A stretch of 64,000 bases of DNA from [Clostridium] aminophilum DSM 10710 (GTDB lineage: Bacteria > Bacillota > Clostridia > Lachnospirales > Lachnospiraceae): the NCBI RefSeq assembly GCF_000711825.1, contig NZ_JONJ01000007.1, positions 1-64,000 of the forward strand. The letters are read 5' to 3'. Below are positions 1-8,584 of this stretch, one piece after another (the stretch's first letter is position 1; every line of letters begins with the position of its first letter). The position numbers and the translations under genes were made by a program. Under the pieces are notes generated by a model. The model was not told where the DNA came from and ran no database searches. It saw only the letters and a program-made list of their open reading frames with translations.

Positions 1-321
1 TACTCCTTTCAGAGCGTTTCACACAGACCTCCCTAGGTACCACACGTTTCTTCCTCTCCATCCATCTGCCTCATTTATCATGCATGATTCCGTGTAGTTA
101 TTGGGCTTCGACTTGTGTTGCAGCCTTACCCTCATGCATAACCTCGTATGAGATTTCTGTACGTCAGACCAGAGATTTGCCCGTGGGTTAGTATGTTCCC
201 CACATCCAGCTTCCTTCAGATTCCACCTCGCGGCGGACACCCTTGCCTTCGGCTATATCCTTCCCACTACCGGGTGGATTCGGGACTTGAACCCGTTAGA
301 AACGTGCGCCGCTAGGCGCAC
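1..321 (-). mobile_element. Group II intron, 5' portion (cut by window edge)
   Basis: Read on the minus strand, the element begins at 321 with GTGCG, the conserved 5' end of group II introns. It continues into a structured, non-coding domain I-like sequence with short self-complementary arms, and I see no gene in it. The ribozyme core 3' part and any reverse transcriptase/maturase ORF would lie beyond position 1. The insertion point is two bases past a strong terminator hairpin (325-360), the placement typical of class C group II introns. The small open frame at 19-240 is intron RNA, not a credible protein. The intron call rests on the 5' motif, the domain I look and the insertion context; the class is an inference. 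Confidence 0.7.
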
Positions 322-324
322 AAC

Positions 325-360
325 GAGAACCTCCGCACCGCAGCGGGTGCAGAGGTTCTC
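325..360 (-). terminator. Rho-independent terminator of the chemotaxis receptor gene, interrupted by the intron
   Basis: A 15-bp stem with a 6-base loop follows the receptor stop codon at 429. One pair is G-U only when read on the minus strand, which supports minus-strand function. The U-tract that should follow is cut after GTT by the intron 5' end. Confidence 0.8.
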
Positions 361-428
361 TGATAAAAATATGTTATGAGCAGGATCACCAGCCCAAACG
401 ACCGATTTCAACGGATGATTCCGTTCTC

Positions 429-2501
429 TCAGGAAAGGCGGAACGGATCCACCAGTTTCTTCAGGTGATCTGCCTGATCGGAAAGCTCGATGCTCGCCGC
501 CGCACTCTCTTCCGATGTGGAAGAGTTGGTCTGAACAACCGTCGAGATCTGATCGATTCCAATGGTGATCTGATCCAGTGCCTGTGCCTGGCTCTTCGAC
601 GCATCCGAAATCTTCGTGATCATCACGTCGGTCTCCTCCGCGTAATCCTTTACGCGGTTGAGCGCATCCGCTGTCTCCGCAGCAAGGGCTTTTCCTTTTT
701 CCACGGCTTCCACCGCCTGCGTGATCAGCTCGCCGGTGCTCTGTGCCGCTCTTCCGCTTCGGTTTGCAAGGTTGCCGACTTCATCCGCAACAACCGCGAA
801 TCCCTTTCCGGCCTCGCCGGCGCGGGCCGCCTCGATCGCCGCATTCAGGGAAAGAATATTGGTCTGGAACGCGATGTTGTCAATCATGCTGATGACTTCC
901 TGAATCTTCTGGGAAGCATCCGCGATCTCATCCATGGCTCCGGTAAGCTTTTCCATATCCTGATTGCTGATCTCGATGGCTTCTTTGGTCTTTCTCGCAA
1001 TTTCACTGGCACCGGACGCATTGTCCGCATTATTCTGAACCTGTGAGTTGACATCGCTGATGGTGGAGGACAGCTCCTGAATGGAACCGGCCTGCTCCGT
1101 CGCGCCCTGCGCGAGAGCCTGTGCTCCACCCGAAATCTGCGCCGCGCTGTCCGCAATGCGATTGGACGACGTGCTGATCTGGCGGAGAGAATCACCTAAA
1201 ATACGGCGGATCTTATTGATGGACTGGTTGGTTCCGGCCAGATCTCCGATATACATGTGTTCACGGCTGCTGGTGGTCACAAAGTCTCCATCCGCCATCG
1301 CCGCCAGAACTTCATCCTCATCCGAGAGCACCAGTTTCAGTTTGTGCGCCATATCGCGGAATACATCCGCAAGTTCTCCCATCTCATTCTTCGGGAAATC
1401 AATGTCCCGGTCGGCGGCTTTCAGATCAAACTGCCCAACGGACTGCGCCATCTCGATCAGAGGCTGGATGGACGCCAGCGCACGGCGGACAACGAAATAT
1501 GCCACCAGAGCGATGCCGGCCAGCCCGAGGATTCCGATCACAACGATCGCCGCGATGATACCGTAAAGTCCTTTGTAAATCTCGCTGGTATGAACGATCA
1601 TGGAGTTGATCCACTGCATGTCGGTGCCATCCAGCTTTGCCGGTGTAAATACGACCAGACACGGCTCTCCGGTCAGCGGATCCTTTGCCTCGGAGAGACG
1701 AACGTGATCCTGTCCGAGTACATCGTCCAAAACCGCCTGCGGGAACGGCGCCTCGGTCCCGACCTTGGAGTCGTCACCGGTATGCGCGTAATAGACATTG
1801 GTTTCATCGGAAAATGCCACATAAGAAGTCTTATATCCGGCGTCACTGTAACTCAGCTCATTCAGTTTGCTCAGCTGCATGTCGCAGTTCGCAACACCGA
1901 TGAATTTTCCGTCTGACACGATCGGGGTACTGAGCGTGATAAGCCAGGTCTTGGTGCCGTCAGACAGTTCATATTCATACGGCTTTGTGATATGCGTCGA
2001 CATCATCTGTTTTGTCGGCGCATAATAATCCTCGGTACTGTACGTCGCGTAGTCATTCAGGATATCAGTCTGAATACCGTTTCCGCTGCTGTACACATAA
2101 TAGGAAAGGCCATCTTCCGTATCCGGAAAAAAGGCATTCGGTTCAAAGGCAAAATACGCGGAAAAGCAGCTGCCGGACTTTACTGCCGAGCTCAGAGATT
2201 CGATGATCGTCTCTTCGCCGACTTCCCGTCCGAGTTTCTGACAGCTCATGACACTTTCGCCCAGCGCCTTTGCATAAATCTGCATGCCGTCCATATACTT
2301 TTCCATGGTCACGACGTTCGTCTGCGATGCGGTTTTCAGCTGATCGCCGTAAATTGTCTTTATCAGTCCTCCGGACATGGTGCTGAACGCAATACACATG
2401 ATCAGGATGATAACGGCCGCACATACGCTGACAATTGCAGGAATCTGAATTTTCAGGCTGTGTCTTTTTCCTTTCGCAGATTTGTTATGGGTGTTTTTCA
2501 T
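429..2501 (-). CDS. Methyl-accepting chemotaxis protein with Cache sensor
   Basis: Transmembrane chemoreceptor that passes ligand binding to CheA/CheW. The chosen start is the ATG at 2501, preceded by GGAGGAGG at good spacing; an upstream ATG at 2579 would add 26 charged residues before the natural N-terminus and has no clear ribosome binding site. The protein is 690 residues: TM1 at about 18-40, a periplasmic dCache-like domain, TM2 at about 310-338, a HAMP region, then the cytoplasmic signalling domain. The hairpin-tip core ([20 protein letters not shown], roughly residues 545-565) is intact. The ligand cannot be told from sequence. The gene ends in a terminator occupied by a group II intron. 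There are no che genes beside it, so it is an orphan receptor. Confidence 0.93.
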   Translation of the reverse strand: MKNTHNKSAKGKRHSLKIQIPAIVSVCAAVIILIMCIAFSTMSGGLIKTIYGDQLKTASQTNVVTMEKYMDGMQIYAKALGESVMSCQKLGREVGEETIIESLSSAVKSGSCFSAYFAFEPNAFFPDTEDGLSYYVYSSGNGIQTDILNDYATYSTEDYYAPTKQMMSTHITKPYEYELSDGTKTWLITLSTPIVSDGKFIGVANCDMQLSKLNELSYSDAGYKTSYVAFSDETNVYYAHTGDDSKVGTEAPFPQAVLDDVLGQDHVRLSEAKDPLTGEPCLVVFTPAKLDGTDMQWINSMIVHTSEIYKGLYGIIAAIVVIGILGLAGIALVAYFVVRRALASIQPLIEMAQSVGQFDLKAADRDIDFPKNEMGELADVFRDMAHKLKLVLSDEDEVLAAMADGDFVTTSSREHMYIGDLAGTNQSINKIRRILGDSLRQISTSSNRIADSAAQISGGAQALAQGATEQAGSIQELSSTISDVNSQVQNNADNASGASEIARKTKEAIEISNQDMEKLTGAMDEIADASQKIQEVISMIDNIAFQTNILSLNAAIEAARAGEAGKGFAVVADEVGNLANRSGRAAQSTGELITQAVEAVEKGKALAAETADALNRVKDYAEETDVMITKISDASKSQAQALDQITIGIDQISTVVQTNSSTSEESAAASIELSDQADHLKKLVDPFRLS

Positions 2502-2644
2502 TACTAATTCCTCCTCCGACAGGATATTCTCAGAATTCCTGTCTCTTCTCAGACTCATCTTGTCCGGTTTTTTTATCACATTCTATACTATTATCGGCAT
2601 ACGGCGGAAAAATATAGCCTGTTATTCCCTTTTTTTAACAAAAA

Positions 2645-2695
2645 AATGCCCTTCATCCGAAATAATCCGTGGAATATTTCGGACGAAAGGCATTT
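2645..2695 (-). terminator. Terminator of the HD-GYP gene
   Basis: Long imperfect hairpin (arms around 2645-2662 and 2676-2695) followed on the minus strand by a run of seven T. It lies downstream of the HD-GYP stop codon at 2771. Confidence 0.75.
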
Positions 2696-2713
2696 CCGAT
2701 CCGGAACGGTTCA

Positions 2714-2788
2714 CCGTTTCCTTCTTCGGTTATCGTTCTTCCGTCATCGTTGCTCCGTTTCCTTCTTCCATTATCGTTCTTCCGTCGG
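2714..2788. repeat. 41-bp tandem duplication at the 3' end of the HD-GYP gene
   Basis: Two near-identical copies with a period of 41 bp start at 2714 and 2755. One copy covers the last codons (TEER) and stop of the HD-GYP gene; the second repeats them just downstream, so the duplication lies across the stop codon. Confidence 0.7.
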
Positions 2789-4141
2789 AATCTTTTCCCT
2801 ACGAATCAGATCCAGCATAATATCCGCGATCTTCGGATCAAACTGACGTCCCTTTCCGGACTCAAGTTCATCGACAATACACTGTCTGGACAGTCTTTTT
2901 CGATAGACACGGTCCGTATTCATCGCGTCAAAGGAATCGGCCACACAGATCATCCGGGCAATCAGCGGGATCTCCTCCCCGGCTTTTCCCTCCGGGTAGC
3001 CTTTTCCGTCATAACGCTCATGATGATAGAGCGCGCCCTGTCCCGCGTCTTTCAGACTCTTAAACCGGCTCAGGATATCCCCGCCGCAAACAGTGTGCGT
3101 CTTGATCACTTCGTACTCATCCAAATCCAGTCTGCCCGGTTTTCCGAGAATATGATCCGGAACACCGATCTTTCCGCAGTCATGCAGAAGGGCAATGTAA
3201 TAAATCCGGTCCAGTTCTTCCCCGTCAAAGCCCATCTCTTCCGCGAGAAGTCTGGTATACTGGGCAACCCGCTTCGAATGACCGTTCGTATACGGGTCTT
3301 TCGCATCGATGAAGCCGGTGAAGGTCTCAATGGACTCATTGATGATGATATTGTCCCGCTCATGCAGAACTTTATACTTTTTAATCTGAGCGGACGTGAT
3401 CACAAAGATGATCAGCGCAACGGCCCAGATCGCCAGACACCCGACCGCAATCCGAACCATCGGCTCACTCTTCAGCTGCCGATGGAACCTGTACTCCAGA
3501 TCCAGTATCGAATCGCTGATATCCTCACCGATCCGGACATACAGGATGATACCCGGAGTAGTTCCCTCTTTCGGTGCGATCGGCACTTCCCGCGCATTCA
3601 TCGTGGAGCTCGGTATGTATTTCAGATAATCGCCGGCGTGCATGGCAATAAACGGCTCCCCGTCAACAGCGAACGTTTTCAGCGGATAGTCATCCGGATG
3701 AAATTCCCTCAGATCAGGAACGGTTGCTGTGATCTCTCCGCCATTCGTATGCTGGTGAATTTCCAGCGCACCGTTCCATGCGGAGGACAGAAAGACATCT
3801 TGGTTGAAGGTCAGAACAAACGAAAAATCCGCCACTTCATCCTGTGTATGATTGATCACGGTAAAATCATACGTATATGCCTGGAAGTTGTGTTCCGTCA
3901 GTCCCTCGTCATTCAGATCAAAGGCCTTCGACCATGTACTGCCTCTCGGAACGGCATTGATGCTGACCGGCTTTGATTTATCGATCGCCGTGGTAAAAAG
4001 TTCTTCTCCGGTCGTGGTCATCCGATGCTTTGTCCGGTTGTAAGCCCGTGTCCGAAACACTCCACCGAAAAAGACTGCGAGTATTACCGCAAGTGAAACA
4101 ATGAATAACAAAACAGCTTTCTTTCTGCCTTCTATCTTCAT
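2771..4141 (-). CDS. HD-GYP phosphodiesterase with CBM2-like extracytoplasmic domain
   Basis: Predicted cyclic-di-GMP phosphodiesterase of 456 residues. TM1 is at about 8-27 and TM2 at about 230-250. Between them is a beta-rich extracytoplasmic domain (about 75-210) whose pattern (VINHTQDEVADFSFVLTF, then LSSAWNG) resembles family 2 carbohydrate-binding modules. The C-terminal HD-GYP domain has the metal pair HD at 320-321, then GKIGVPD, and the HHERYDGKGYP signature at 373-383, so it looks catalytically competent. The start at 4141 has AAGGAG six bases upstream. It is probably monocistronic, with a 280-bp gap upstream and a terminator downstream. The HD-GYP call is secure; the CBM2-like call is from pattern only. 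Confidence 0.9.
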   Translation of the reverse strand: MKIEGRKKAVLLFIVSLAVILAVFFGGVFRTRAYNRTKHRMTTTGEELFTTAIDKSKPVSINAVPRGSTWSKAFDLNDEGLTEHNFQAYTYDFTVINHTQDEVADFSFVLTFNQDVFLSSAWNGALEIHQHTNGGEITATVPDLREFHPDDYPLKTFAVDGEPFIAMHAGDYLKYIPSSTMNAREVPIAPKEGTTPGIILYVRIGEDISDSILDLEYRFHRQLKSEPMVRIAVGCLAIWAVALIIFVITSAQIKKYKVLHERDNIIINESIETFTGFIDAKDPYTNGHSKRVAQYTRLLAEEMGFDGEELDRIYYIALLHDCGKIGVPDHILGKPGRLDLDEYEVIKTHTVCGGDILSRFKSLKDAGQGALYHHERYDGKGYPEGKAGEEIPLIARMICVADSFDAMNTDRVYRKRLSRQCIVDELESGKGRQFDPKIADIMLDLIRREKIPTEER

Positions 4142-4422
4142 CTACTACTCCTTCTGCTCGTAATCATTTCCCTGTCCAGAGAATTCCTCTTTCCGGAAAC
4201 TCTGTGCGCCGGGACCGCGCTGCATAAGGGGCTTTCTTTTATTTGAATGCGGACTCCGGCAGAAAATTCTCCGTGTTCCGCTAACCGCTCCGGATCCGTC
4301 CGGCTGCAAGTCGGCGGTCCGCAACAAGCGGTCTATTATTCTTACATAATATCAATAATTATATCGTATTTCACTTTTATGTATATATTTTATGAAGATA
4401 AATTTCATTCAATATTGAGCAA

Positions 4423-4989
4423 TCAAATTTGAATCCCATAGATCACCGTGCCGGCCGCCGCGGAGATTACAATCAGCAGAATCGGGGAAATGCCGCCCTT
4501 CCGGATTCTCCGGCTTCCGTAATAGACCGCCGCGAGAAGAACCGTCATCACCGCGGGACAAACTTCCGGGGCTCCGTTCGTCAAAACAAACGCATTCCTT
4601 GCGGTCATATTCACGCCGGTTGCAAGGATGATCCCCGTCATGCACGGCTTGAGTCCCCGGAGAACCGCCTGCATATACGGATGATTCCATATTCTCTTTA
4701 AGATACCGAGCACCAGGAGAATGATCAAAAAGGAGGGGATCACCACCGCAACGGTAGCCACCGCAGCGCCGGCCGCGCCGGCCTGTGTTCTTCCGACATA
4801 AGTCGCCATATTGACCATGATCGGCCCCGGTGTGCTCTCGCTGACCGCGATCATATACGCGAGCATCTCATCATCCAGCCAGCCGTAATGAAGAACCACA
4901 TCACGGATCAGCGGAATCGCGCCATACGCACCGCCGAAGGCAAAACACCCGACCTTCAGAAAGCCAATGAATAAATCCGCCAGAATCAT
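4423..4989 (-). CDS. Chromate transporter, ChrA family half-protein (second gene of pair)
   Basis: Short-chain CHR family membrane protein of 188 residues, one half of a two-gene ChrA transporter. Family marks are FGGAYGAIPLI near the N-terminus and the STPGPIMVNMATYVG segment. The start at 4989 overlaps the stop of the preceding ChrA half by four bases (ATGA) with a GGAGG site, so the two are translationally coupled. The longer open frame upstream of this start lies inside the partner gene. Short CHR proteins work as pairs with opposite membrane topology; the real substrate could be chromate, sulfate or another oxyanion, and the sequence does not decide this. Confidence 0.9.
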   Translation of the reverse strand: MILADLFIGFLKVGCFAFGGAYGAIPLIRDVVLHYGWLDDEMLAYMIAVSESTPGPIMVNMATYVGRTQAGAAGAAVATVAVVIPSFLIILLVLGILKRIWNHPYMQAVLRGLKPCMTGIILATGVNMTARNAFVLTNGAPEVCPAVMTVLLAAVYYGSRRIRKGGISPILLIVISAAAGTVIYGIQI

Positions 4990-5588
4990 TCTTCCTCCCC
5001 TTTCCGCTCCCGGGCGAGATACAGCGCAAGACTCACAAAGCCGCACAGAAGCATCACCGCGATAGAAGAAATCTTCACCGCGGACACATTGGCCGCCGTC
5101 ATTGCCGCAAACGCAAAGAGCAGAAACAGATCCGGCCTACGGCTTTTCTGATTCTTCCGCGTCTTCTGCAGCATTTTCCATCCGGCGTCCAGAATCAGAA
5201 GCCCGACTGCTGTTTTGATGCCCCGAAACGCATTTACGATCCACGGAATCTCCAGAAAGCGGTCGAGAAACGAGGAGATCAGAAAAATGATCACGAAGGA
5301 CGGCAAAACCATTCCGAACGTGGCCGCCAGCGCTCCGGGAAGCCCTTTCTGCTTATATCCCACAAAAGTTGAGCAGTTGATTGCGATGGGCCCCGGCGTG
5401 GATTCCGCGATCACCGTGACATCCATCATTTCATCATGGGTGATCCATCGTTTCTTTTCCACACAGATATCCTCAATAAGGGAAATCATCGCATATCCGC
5501 CGCCGAAGGTGAACATTCCGATCTTCGCAAAAACCAGAAATAATTCCGGCAGCAGCTTCCCTGTTTCCTGTTTCTTTTCCATACTCAT
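4986..5588 (-). CDS. Chromate transporter, ChrA family half-protein (first gene of pair)
   Basis: Membrane protein of 200 residues and partner of the gene at 4423-4989, which it overlaps by four bases. It shows the CHR family pattern: FTFGGGYAMISLIED, the AESTPGPIAINCSTFVGY segment, then hydrophobic helices. I chose the ATG at 5588 because AAAGGA lies seven bases before it; the ATG at 5606 has no ribosome binding site. Upstream lie four 21-bp direct repeats (5673-5755) that could be regulatory. The transported ion is not certain from sequence. Confidence 0.9.
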   Translation of the reverse strand: MSMEKKQETGKLLPELFLVFAKIGMFTFGGGYAMISLIEDICVEKKRWITHDEMMDVTVIAESTPGPIAINCSTFVGYKQKGLPGALAATFGMVLPSFVIIFLISSFLDRFLEIPWIVNAFRGIKTAVGLLILDAGWKMLQKTRKNQKSRRPDLFLLFAFAAMTAANVSAVKISSIAVMLLCGFVSLALYLARERKGEEE

Positions 5589-5672
5589 GGTTATTCCTTT
5601 CAGCATTCACTCCGTTATTCCGGAAAAGATGATTCTTCCGCCCGTTTCCCGGTGTATGCGGCATCCTGCCCG

Positions 5673-5755
5673 GCAGATACGGACAGTTCCTCTGCAGATA
5701 CGGACAGTTTCTCCCCGGATACGGACAGTCCCCCCGCAGATATGGGCAATTCTTC
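5673..5755. repeat. Four 21-bp direct repeats upstream of the ChrA pair
   Basis: The core GATACGGACAGT recurs at 5676, 5697 and 5718, with a diverged copy at 5739, always 21 bp apart, which is two helical turns. The repeats lie between the chrA pair and queT and belong to no convincing gene. They could be iterated operator sites or simple tandem expansion. Confidence 0.65.
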
Positions 5756-5815
5756 CATTTTATCACGGACAGTATACCACATATCACAGAATCAGGCAGA
5801 ACGCAGAAAGAGCGG

Positions 5816-5844
5816 TTGCCTTATCATCCCATCTGTGATATGGT
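5816..5844 (+). promoter_or_regulatory. Putative promoter of the queT riboswitch transcript
   Basis: TTGCCT at 5816-5821 and TATGGT at 5839-5844 are separated by exactly 17 bases and lie about 30 bp before the preQ1 aptamer. Each box matches the vegetative consensus at four of six positions. Confidence 0.45.
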
Positions 5845-5873
5845 AGGAACGCTGATTTTCAGCAGAAGAAACA

Positions 5874-5916
5874 CATGAGTTCGAAACCTTCCTCATGTAA
5901 AACAAAACTAAAGGAG
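5874..5916 (+). promoter_or_regulatory. preQ1-I riboswitch
   Basis: Stem P1 pairs CATGAG (5874-5879) with CTCATG (5892-5897), enclosing the loop TTCGAAACCTTC. The A-rich tail TAAAACAAAACTAAAGGAG follows. The loop CCTT can pair with AAGG of the tail to form the H-type pseudoknot, and that AAGG is part of the ribosome binding site of queT. The layout closely follows the short class I preQ1 aptamers that act on translation, so ligand binding should lower QueT synthesis. Confidence 0.82.
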
Positions 5917-5927
5917 AACAAAAGAAA

Positions 5928-6443
5928 ATGAGAAACAAAAATGTACTGCGAATCACTCAGGCAGCGCTGATTGCAGCTCTCTATGTCACCCTGACATACG
6001 TGTTTGCGGCAATCTCCTTCGGTGAGGTTCAGCTTCGAATTGCCGAAGCCCTGACCATCCTTCCGATGTTTACACCGGCAGCCATTCCGGGGCTGTTCGT
6101 CGGCTGCATCCTCGGCAATATGCTGGGCGGTGCCGTTCTTCCGGACATCATCTGCGGAAGCCTTGCCACACTCGTCGGCGCATACGGAACATGGATGCTC
6201 CGCAACCGCAAACCGTTCCTCGGCTGCGTTCCGCCGATCGTTGCCAACATGCTGGTGGTTCCGTTTGTCCTTCGATATGCATACGGCGTTGAACTTCCGA
6301 TCCCCTTCATGGCTCTGACCGTCGGTGCGGGAGAAGTGCTCGGCTGCGGCATCCTTGGCTGCATTCTGTACTACGCGCTTGTACGCCACAAGAGAGCGAT
6401 CTTCCAGTCAGAAGACATTGAAGTTCCGTATCCGCAGATGTGA
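5928..6443 (+). CDS. queT: QueT family queuosine precursor transporter (ECF S-component)
   Basis: Small membrane protein of 171 residues from the QueT family, the substrate-binding subunit of an energy-coupling-factor transporter for preQ1 or another queuosine precursor. Typical features are the N-terminal RITQAALIAALYVTLTYV helix, the FGEVQLRIAEAL segment, and several hydrophobic helices with the GEVLGCGILG segment near the end. The start at 5928 follows AAGGAG, which is embedded in the preQ1-I riboswitch just upstream; this independently supports the substrate. No ECF ATPase is nearby, so it probably uses a shared energising module encoded elsewhere. A strong terminator follows. Confidence 0.93.
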   Translation: MRNKNVLRITQAALIAALYVTLTYVFAAISFGEVQLRIAEALTILPMFTPAAIPGLFVGCILGNMLGGAVLPDIICGSLATLVGAYGTWMLRNRKPFLGCVPPIVANMLVVPFVLRYAYGVELPIPFMALTVGAGEVLGCGILGCILYYALVRHKRAIFQSEDIEVPYPQM

Positions 6444-6497
6444 TCCGATGATCCGCCTGCCCTCTTCAGAGCGGCTGGAACGGCGCAGATTATCATA

Positions 6498-6556
6498 GTC
6501 CGCAAGCGGACTTCGACTTCCACTCCCCTCCTTCCTGAGGTGGAGTTCATAAAAGG
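6498..6556. repeat. Dispersed palindromic repeat, copy A
   Basis: Contains the self-complementary block GTCCGCAAGCGGAC followed by TTCGACTTCC and a hairpin around CTCCTTCCTGAG. The same block order recurs near 55.82 kb and, more diverged, near 63.46 kb. It lies between queT and the GGDEF gene. Confidence 0.65.
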
Positions 6557-6559
6557 TTT

Positions 6560-6600
6560 AAACCGCCCGCGTCCGGCTCTTCGCCGGCCGCGGGCGGTTA
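6560..6600 (+). terminator. Terminator of queT
   Basis: A 12-bp perfect outer stem (6560-6571 with 6589-6600) plus an inner CCGGC/GCCGG stem, followed by TATTTAT. Confidence 0.7.
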
Positions 6601-6797
6601 TATTTATGCGGACAACGGGCCAACGCCCCCCGGTGAGACCCCGGCGACTGACGCATCATCGGGCGGCACTCGCGGAGCGTGTTTCGCCTTGTTTACGCGC
6701 CGCCAAAAAAATCATCTTTTAATATAATAATCTTCGAAAAAACCGTCGATATTAATAGACAGACTTGCGGTGGTTTTCCTTTTTCGGAGGAATGATT
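6601..6797. other. Gap before the GGDEF gene: repeat block and probable promoter region
   Basis: Holds a GGCGGC...GCCGCC hairpin (about 6662-6705) carrying CTCGCGGAGCGTGTTTCG, a motif shared with gaps near 8.52 kb and 55.95 kb. An AT-rich stretch (6706-6750) follows that probably holds the promoter. I see no gene in it. Confidence 0.5.
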
Positions 6798-8363
6798 ATG
6801 AACAAAAAAACCGACAGCCTTTTATTCAAACTATCGATCCTTTTTGTGTTCTTTACCATCCTGATCATGGGCATCACCGGCATTCTGACTTACCGCGAAC
6901 AGACGAGAAGCTATGAAAACGAATGTCAGGAGCGGATTCAGAACGTCGGCCGTTATCTCTCTTCCCTGATGGAAGCGGACGGTGAAGAGTTCATCGCATT
7001 CCAGAACTATCTGATCCATCACCGGGATGAACTGTCCCTTCCGGTGAGTTTTTCCACTGATTACCGCGAAGCCAAAAACCGGATGATCAGCATGCTTGCA
7101 GAGCATTATCCCGGCCGCACGGTGGGCATCGATTTCTCCTATGAAGATCTCGATGCGGAGACGGCGCGCTCATTTGCGCTCTATAACTATATCTACTGGA
7201 CGGGAGTTTTTGAAAAAGCCAGAGACGAATTCGGCGTCATTTACACCTACTACATCACGCCGGCCGAAGAGCCGTTTCATATGTATTATGTCATCGATGG
7301 TGTCCGCATGGAGAAAGAAGACGGGAGCGGTGACATGATCATCTGTTTCGATGTGCATGAGCCGCCGGAAAAACACGAAAAAATGTGGGAGGCATGGAAC
7401 ACCGGAATTGCACCGGAAGGCTATGATATCTACGATGATGAATACGAATACGGAAACACCTATGCCTACTATACGCCGCTCATCATTCACAACAAAAAGA
7501 TCGGGGTCATCGGCGCCGAAATCGAAATTCAAAATGTGAACCGGAAGATTCTGAAAAACAGTATCCGGCTCGGCAGCGAAATCGGTCTGATCATCCTTCT
7601 CGCCTCCACGACACTCCTTTTGTTCATCAAGCGCTTCTACATCGACAACCTTCGTTCACTTCAGCGAAATGTCGGCATTTTTGCGGAAACCAAAGACGTA
7701 ACCATCGCACATACCATCACCAGGGATATCCGGCACCGCAACGAGATCACCGCTCTCTCGAGTCAGATTGCCGCCATGATTCTGGAGCTGGATACGCATA
7801 TGAAGAATCTTCTCGCGGCGCGGACAGAACTGAGCGTCACCCGGGAGCAGATGCAGGTTCTCGGCCTTCAGGCCGAGCGGGATGCTCTCACAGGAATCCG
7901 GAACCGGCTGGCGTATGACAATGAGGTAAACCGGATCGAATACCGCATGACCGTCGAAGGTTTTACCGCTTTCGGAATCGCCATGATCGACCTGAATTTC
8001 CTGAAACGGATCAACGACAACTACGGTCATGACAAGGGCAATTTTGCCATCAAGCGGATCTGCGAAATCACCTGCCGCACCTTTACCCATTCTCCGGTGT
8101 TCCGGCTTGGCGGCGACGAATTCGTCGTCATTCTGGAAAATGAAGACTACCTCAACGCAGAAACTCTTGTGGAGCAGTTCCGCCAAACGCTCCGTGACAT
8201 CAGCCTAAATAAATCCCTCTCACCGTGGGAACAGGTATCGGCAGCCATCGGATGGACGCGGTTCACCCCTGGAAAGGATGAAGACGTACAAAGTGTCTTC
8301 AAGCGCGCGGACAGCCTGATGTATGAGAATAAAACCGCAATGAAAGCCGCGCGGACCGACTGA
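6798..8363 (+). CDS. Membrane diguanylate cyclase (GGDEF) with extracytoplasmic sensor
   Basis: Predicted c-di-GMP synthase of 521 residues. TM1 spans about 8-28, an extracytoplasmic Cache-like sensor follows, TM2 lies near 260-278, then a linker helix and a GGDEF domain opening with RDALTGIRNR. The active-site motif is an intact GGDEF at 438-442. The inhibitory RxxD site is absent: the positions before GGDEF read FTHSPVFRL. I chose the ATG at 6798 because GGAGG lies seven bases upstream; an earlier ATG at 6765 has none. It is one of the few plus-strand genes here, has its own terminator and is likely monocistronic. The sensed ligand is unknown. Confidence 0.92.
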   Translation: MNKKTDSLLFKLSILFVFFTILIMGITGILTYREQTRSYENECQERIQNVGRYLSSLMEADGEEFIAFQNYLIHHRDELSLPVSFSTDYREAKNRMISMLAEHYPGRTVGIDFSYEDLDAETARSFALYNYIYWTGVFEKARDEFGVIYTYYITPAEEPFHMYYVIDGVRMEKEDGSGDMIICFDVHEPPEKHEKMWEAWNTGIAPEGYDIYDDEYEYGNTYAYYTPLIIHNKKIGVIGAEIEIQNVNRKILKNSIRLGSEIGLIILLASTTLLLFIKRFYIDNLRSLQRNVGIFAETKDVTIAHTITRDIRHRNEITALSSQIAAMILELDTHMKNLLAARTELSVTREQMQVLGLQAERDALTGIRNRLAYDNEVNRIEYRMTVEGFTAFGIAMIDLNFLKRINDNYGHDKGNFAIKRICEITCRTFTHSPVFRLGGDEFVVILENEDYLNAETLVEQFRQTLRDISLNKSLSPWEQVSAAIGWTRFTPGKDEDVQSVFKRADSLMYENKTAMKAARTD

Positions 8364-8407
8364 GTTTTTCCCTCCCGTCCGTTCCGTATCGGCAACTTTC
8401 TGACAGC

Positions 8408-8445
8408 AAGGCACGCCATGCCGGAATTCCGACATGGCGTGCCTT
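8408..8445 (+). terminator. Terminator of the GGDEF gene
   Basis: Perfect 13-bp stem (8408-8420 with 8433-8445) followed by TGTTTG, located 45 bp past the stop codon. The U-tract is weak. Confidence 0.65.
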
Positions 8446-8459
8446 GTTTGCTTACGCGA

Positions 8460-8540
8460 GCAGCGCGCCAAAGCCTGTGCTTGCACGAGGCCTTGGCGCG
8501 CTGCCGCTAAACGTTCGAAACTCGCGAAGCGTGTTTCGTC
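8460..8540. repeat. Palindromic intergenic repeat (8.5 kb copy)
   Basis: A 12-bp inverted repeat (8460-8471 with 8493-8504) is followed at about 8521 by CTCGCGAAGCGTGTTTCG, nearly identical to the motif near 6.67 kb. It lies between the GGDEF gene and the KDPG aldolase gene. Confidence 0.55.
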
Positions 8541-8584
8541 TCTTTGATGGAGGAATATTGTCTTATCTCAGTCGTATCTCAGCC

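Noticed and set aside
19-240. Small protein-coding gene
   Set aside because: The reading lies in group II intron RNA structure and has no homologue pattern or ribosome binding site.
465-1566. Long plus-strand open frames opposite the chemoreceptor
   Set aside because: Antisense frames of a strong coding gene with no ribosome binding site; the minus-strand product has full domain support.
5673-5755. Possible CRISPR-like array
   Set aside because: Units are contiguous with no spacers and the repeat length is only 21 bp; no cas genes are near.
5473-5787. Open frame with NCPYL repeats over the 21-bp direct repeats
   Set aside because: It overlaps the chrA start in another frame, has no ribosome binding site, and its periodicity is just the DNA repeat. 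I treat the stretch as non-coding.
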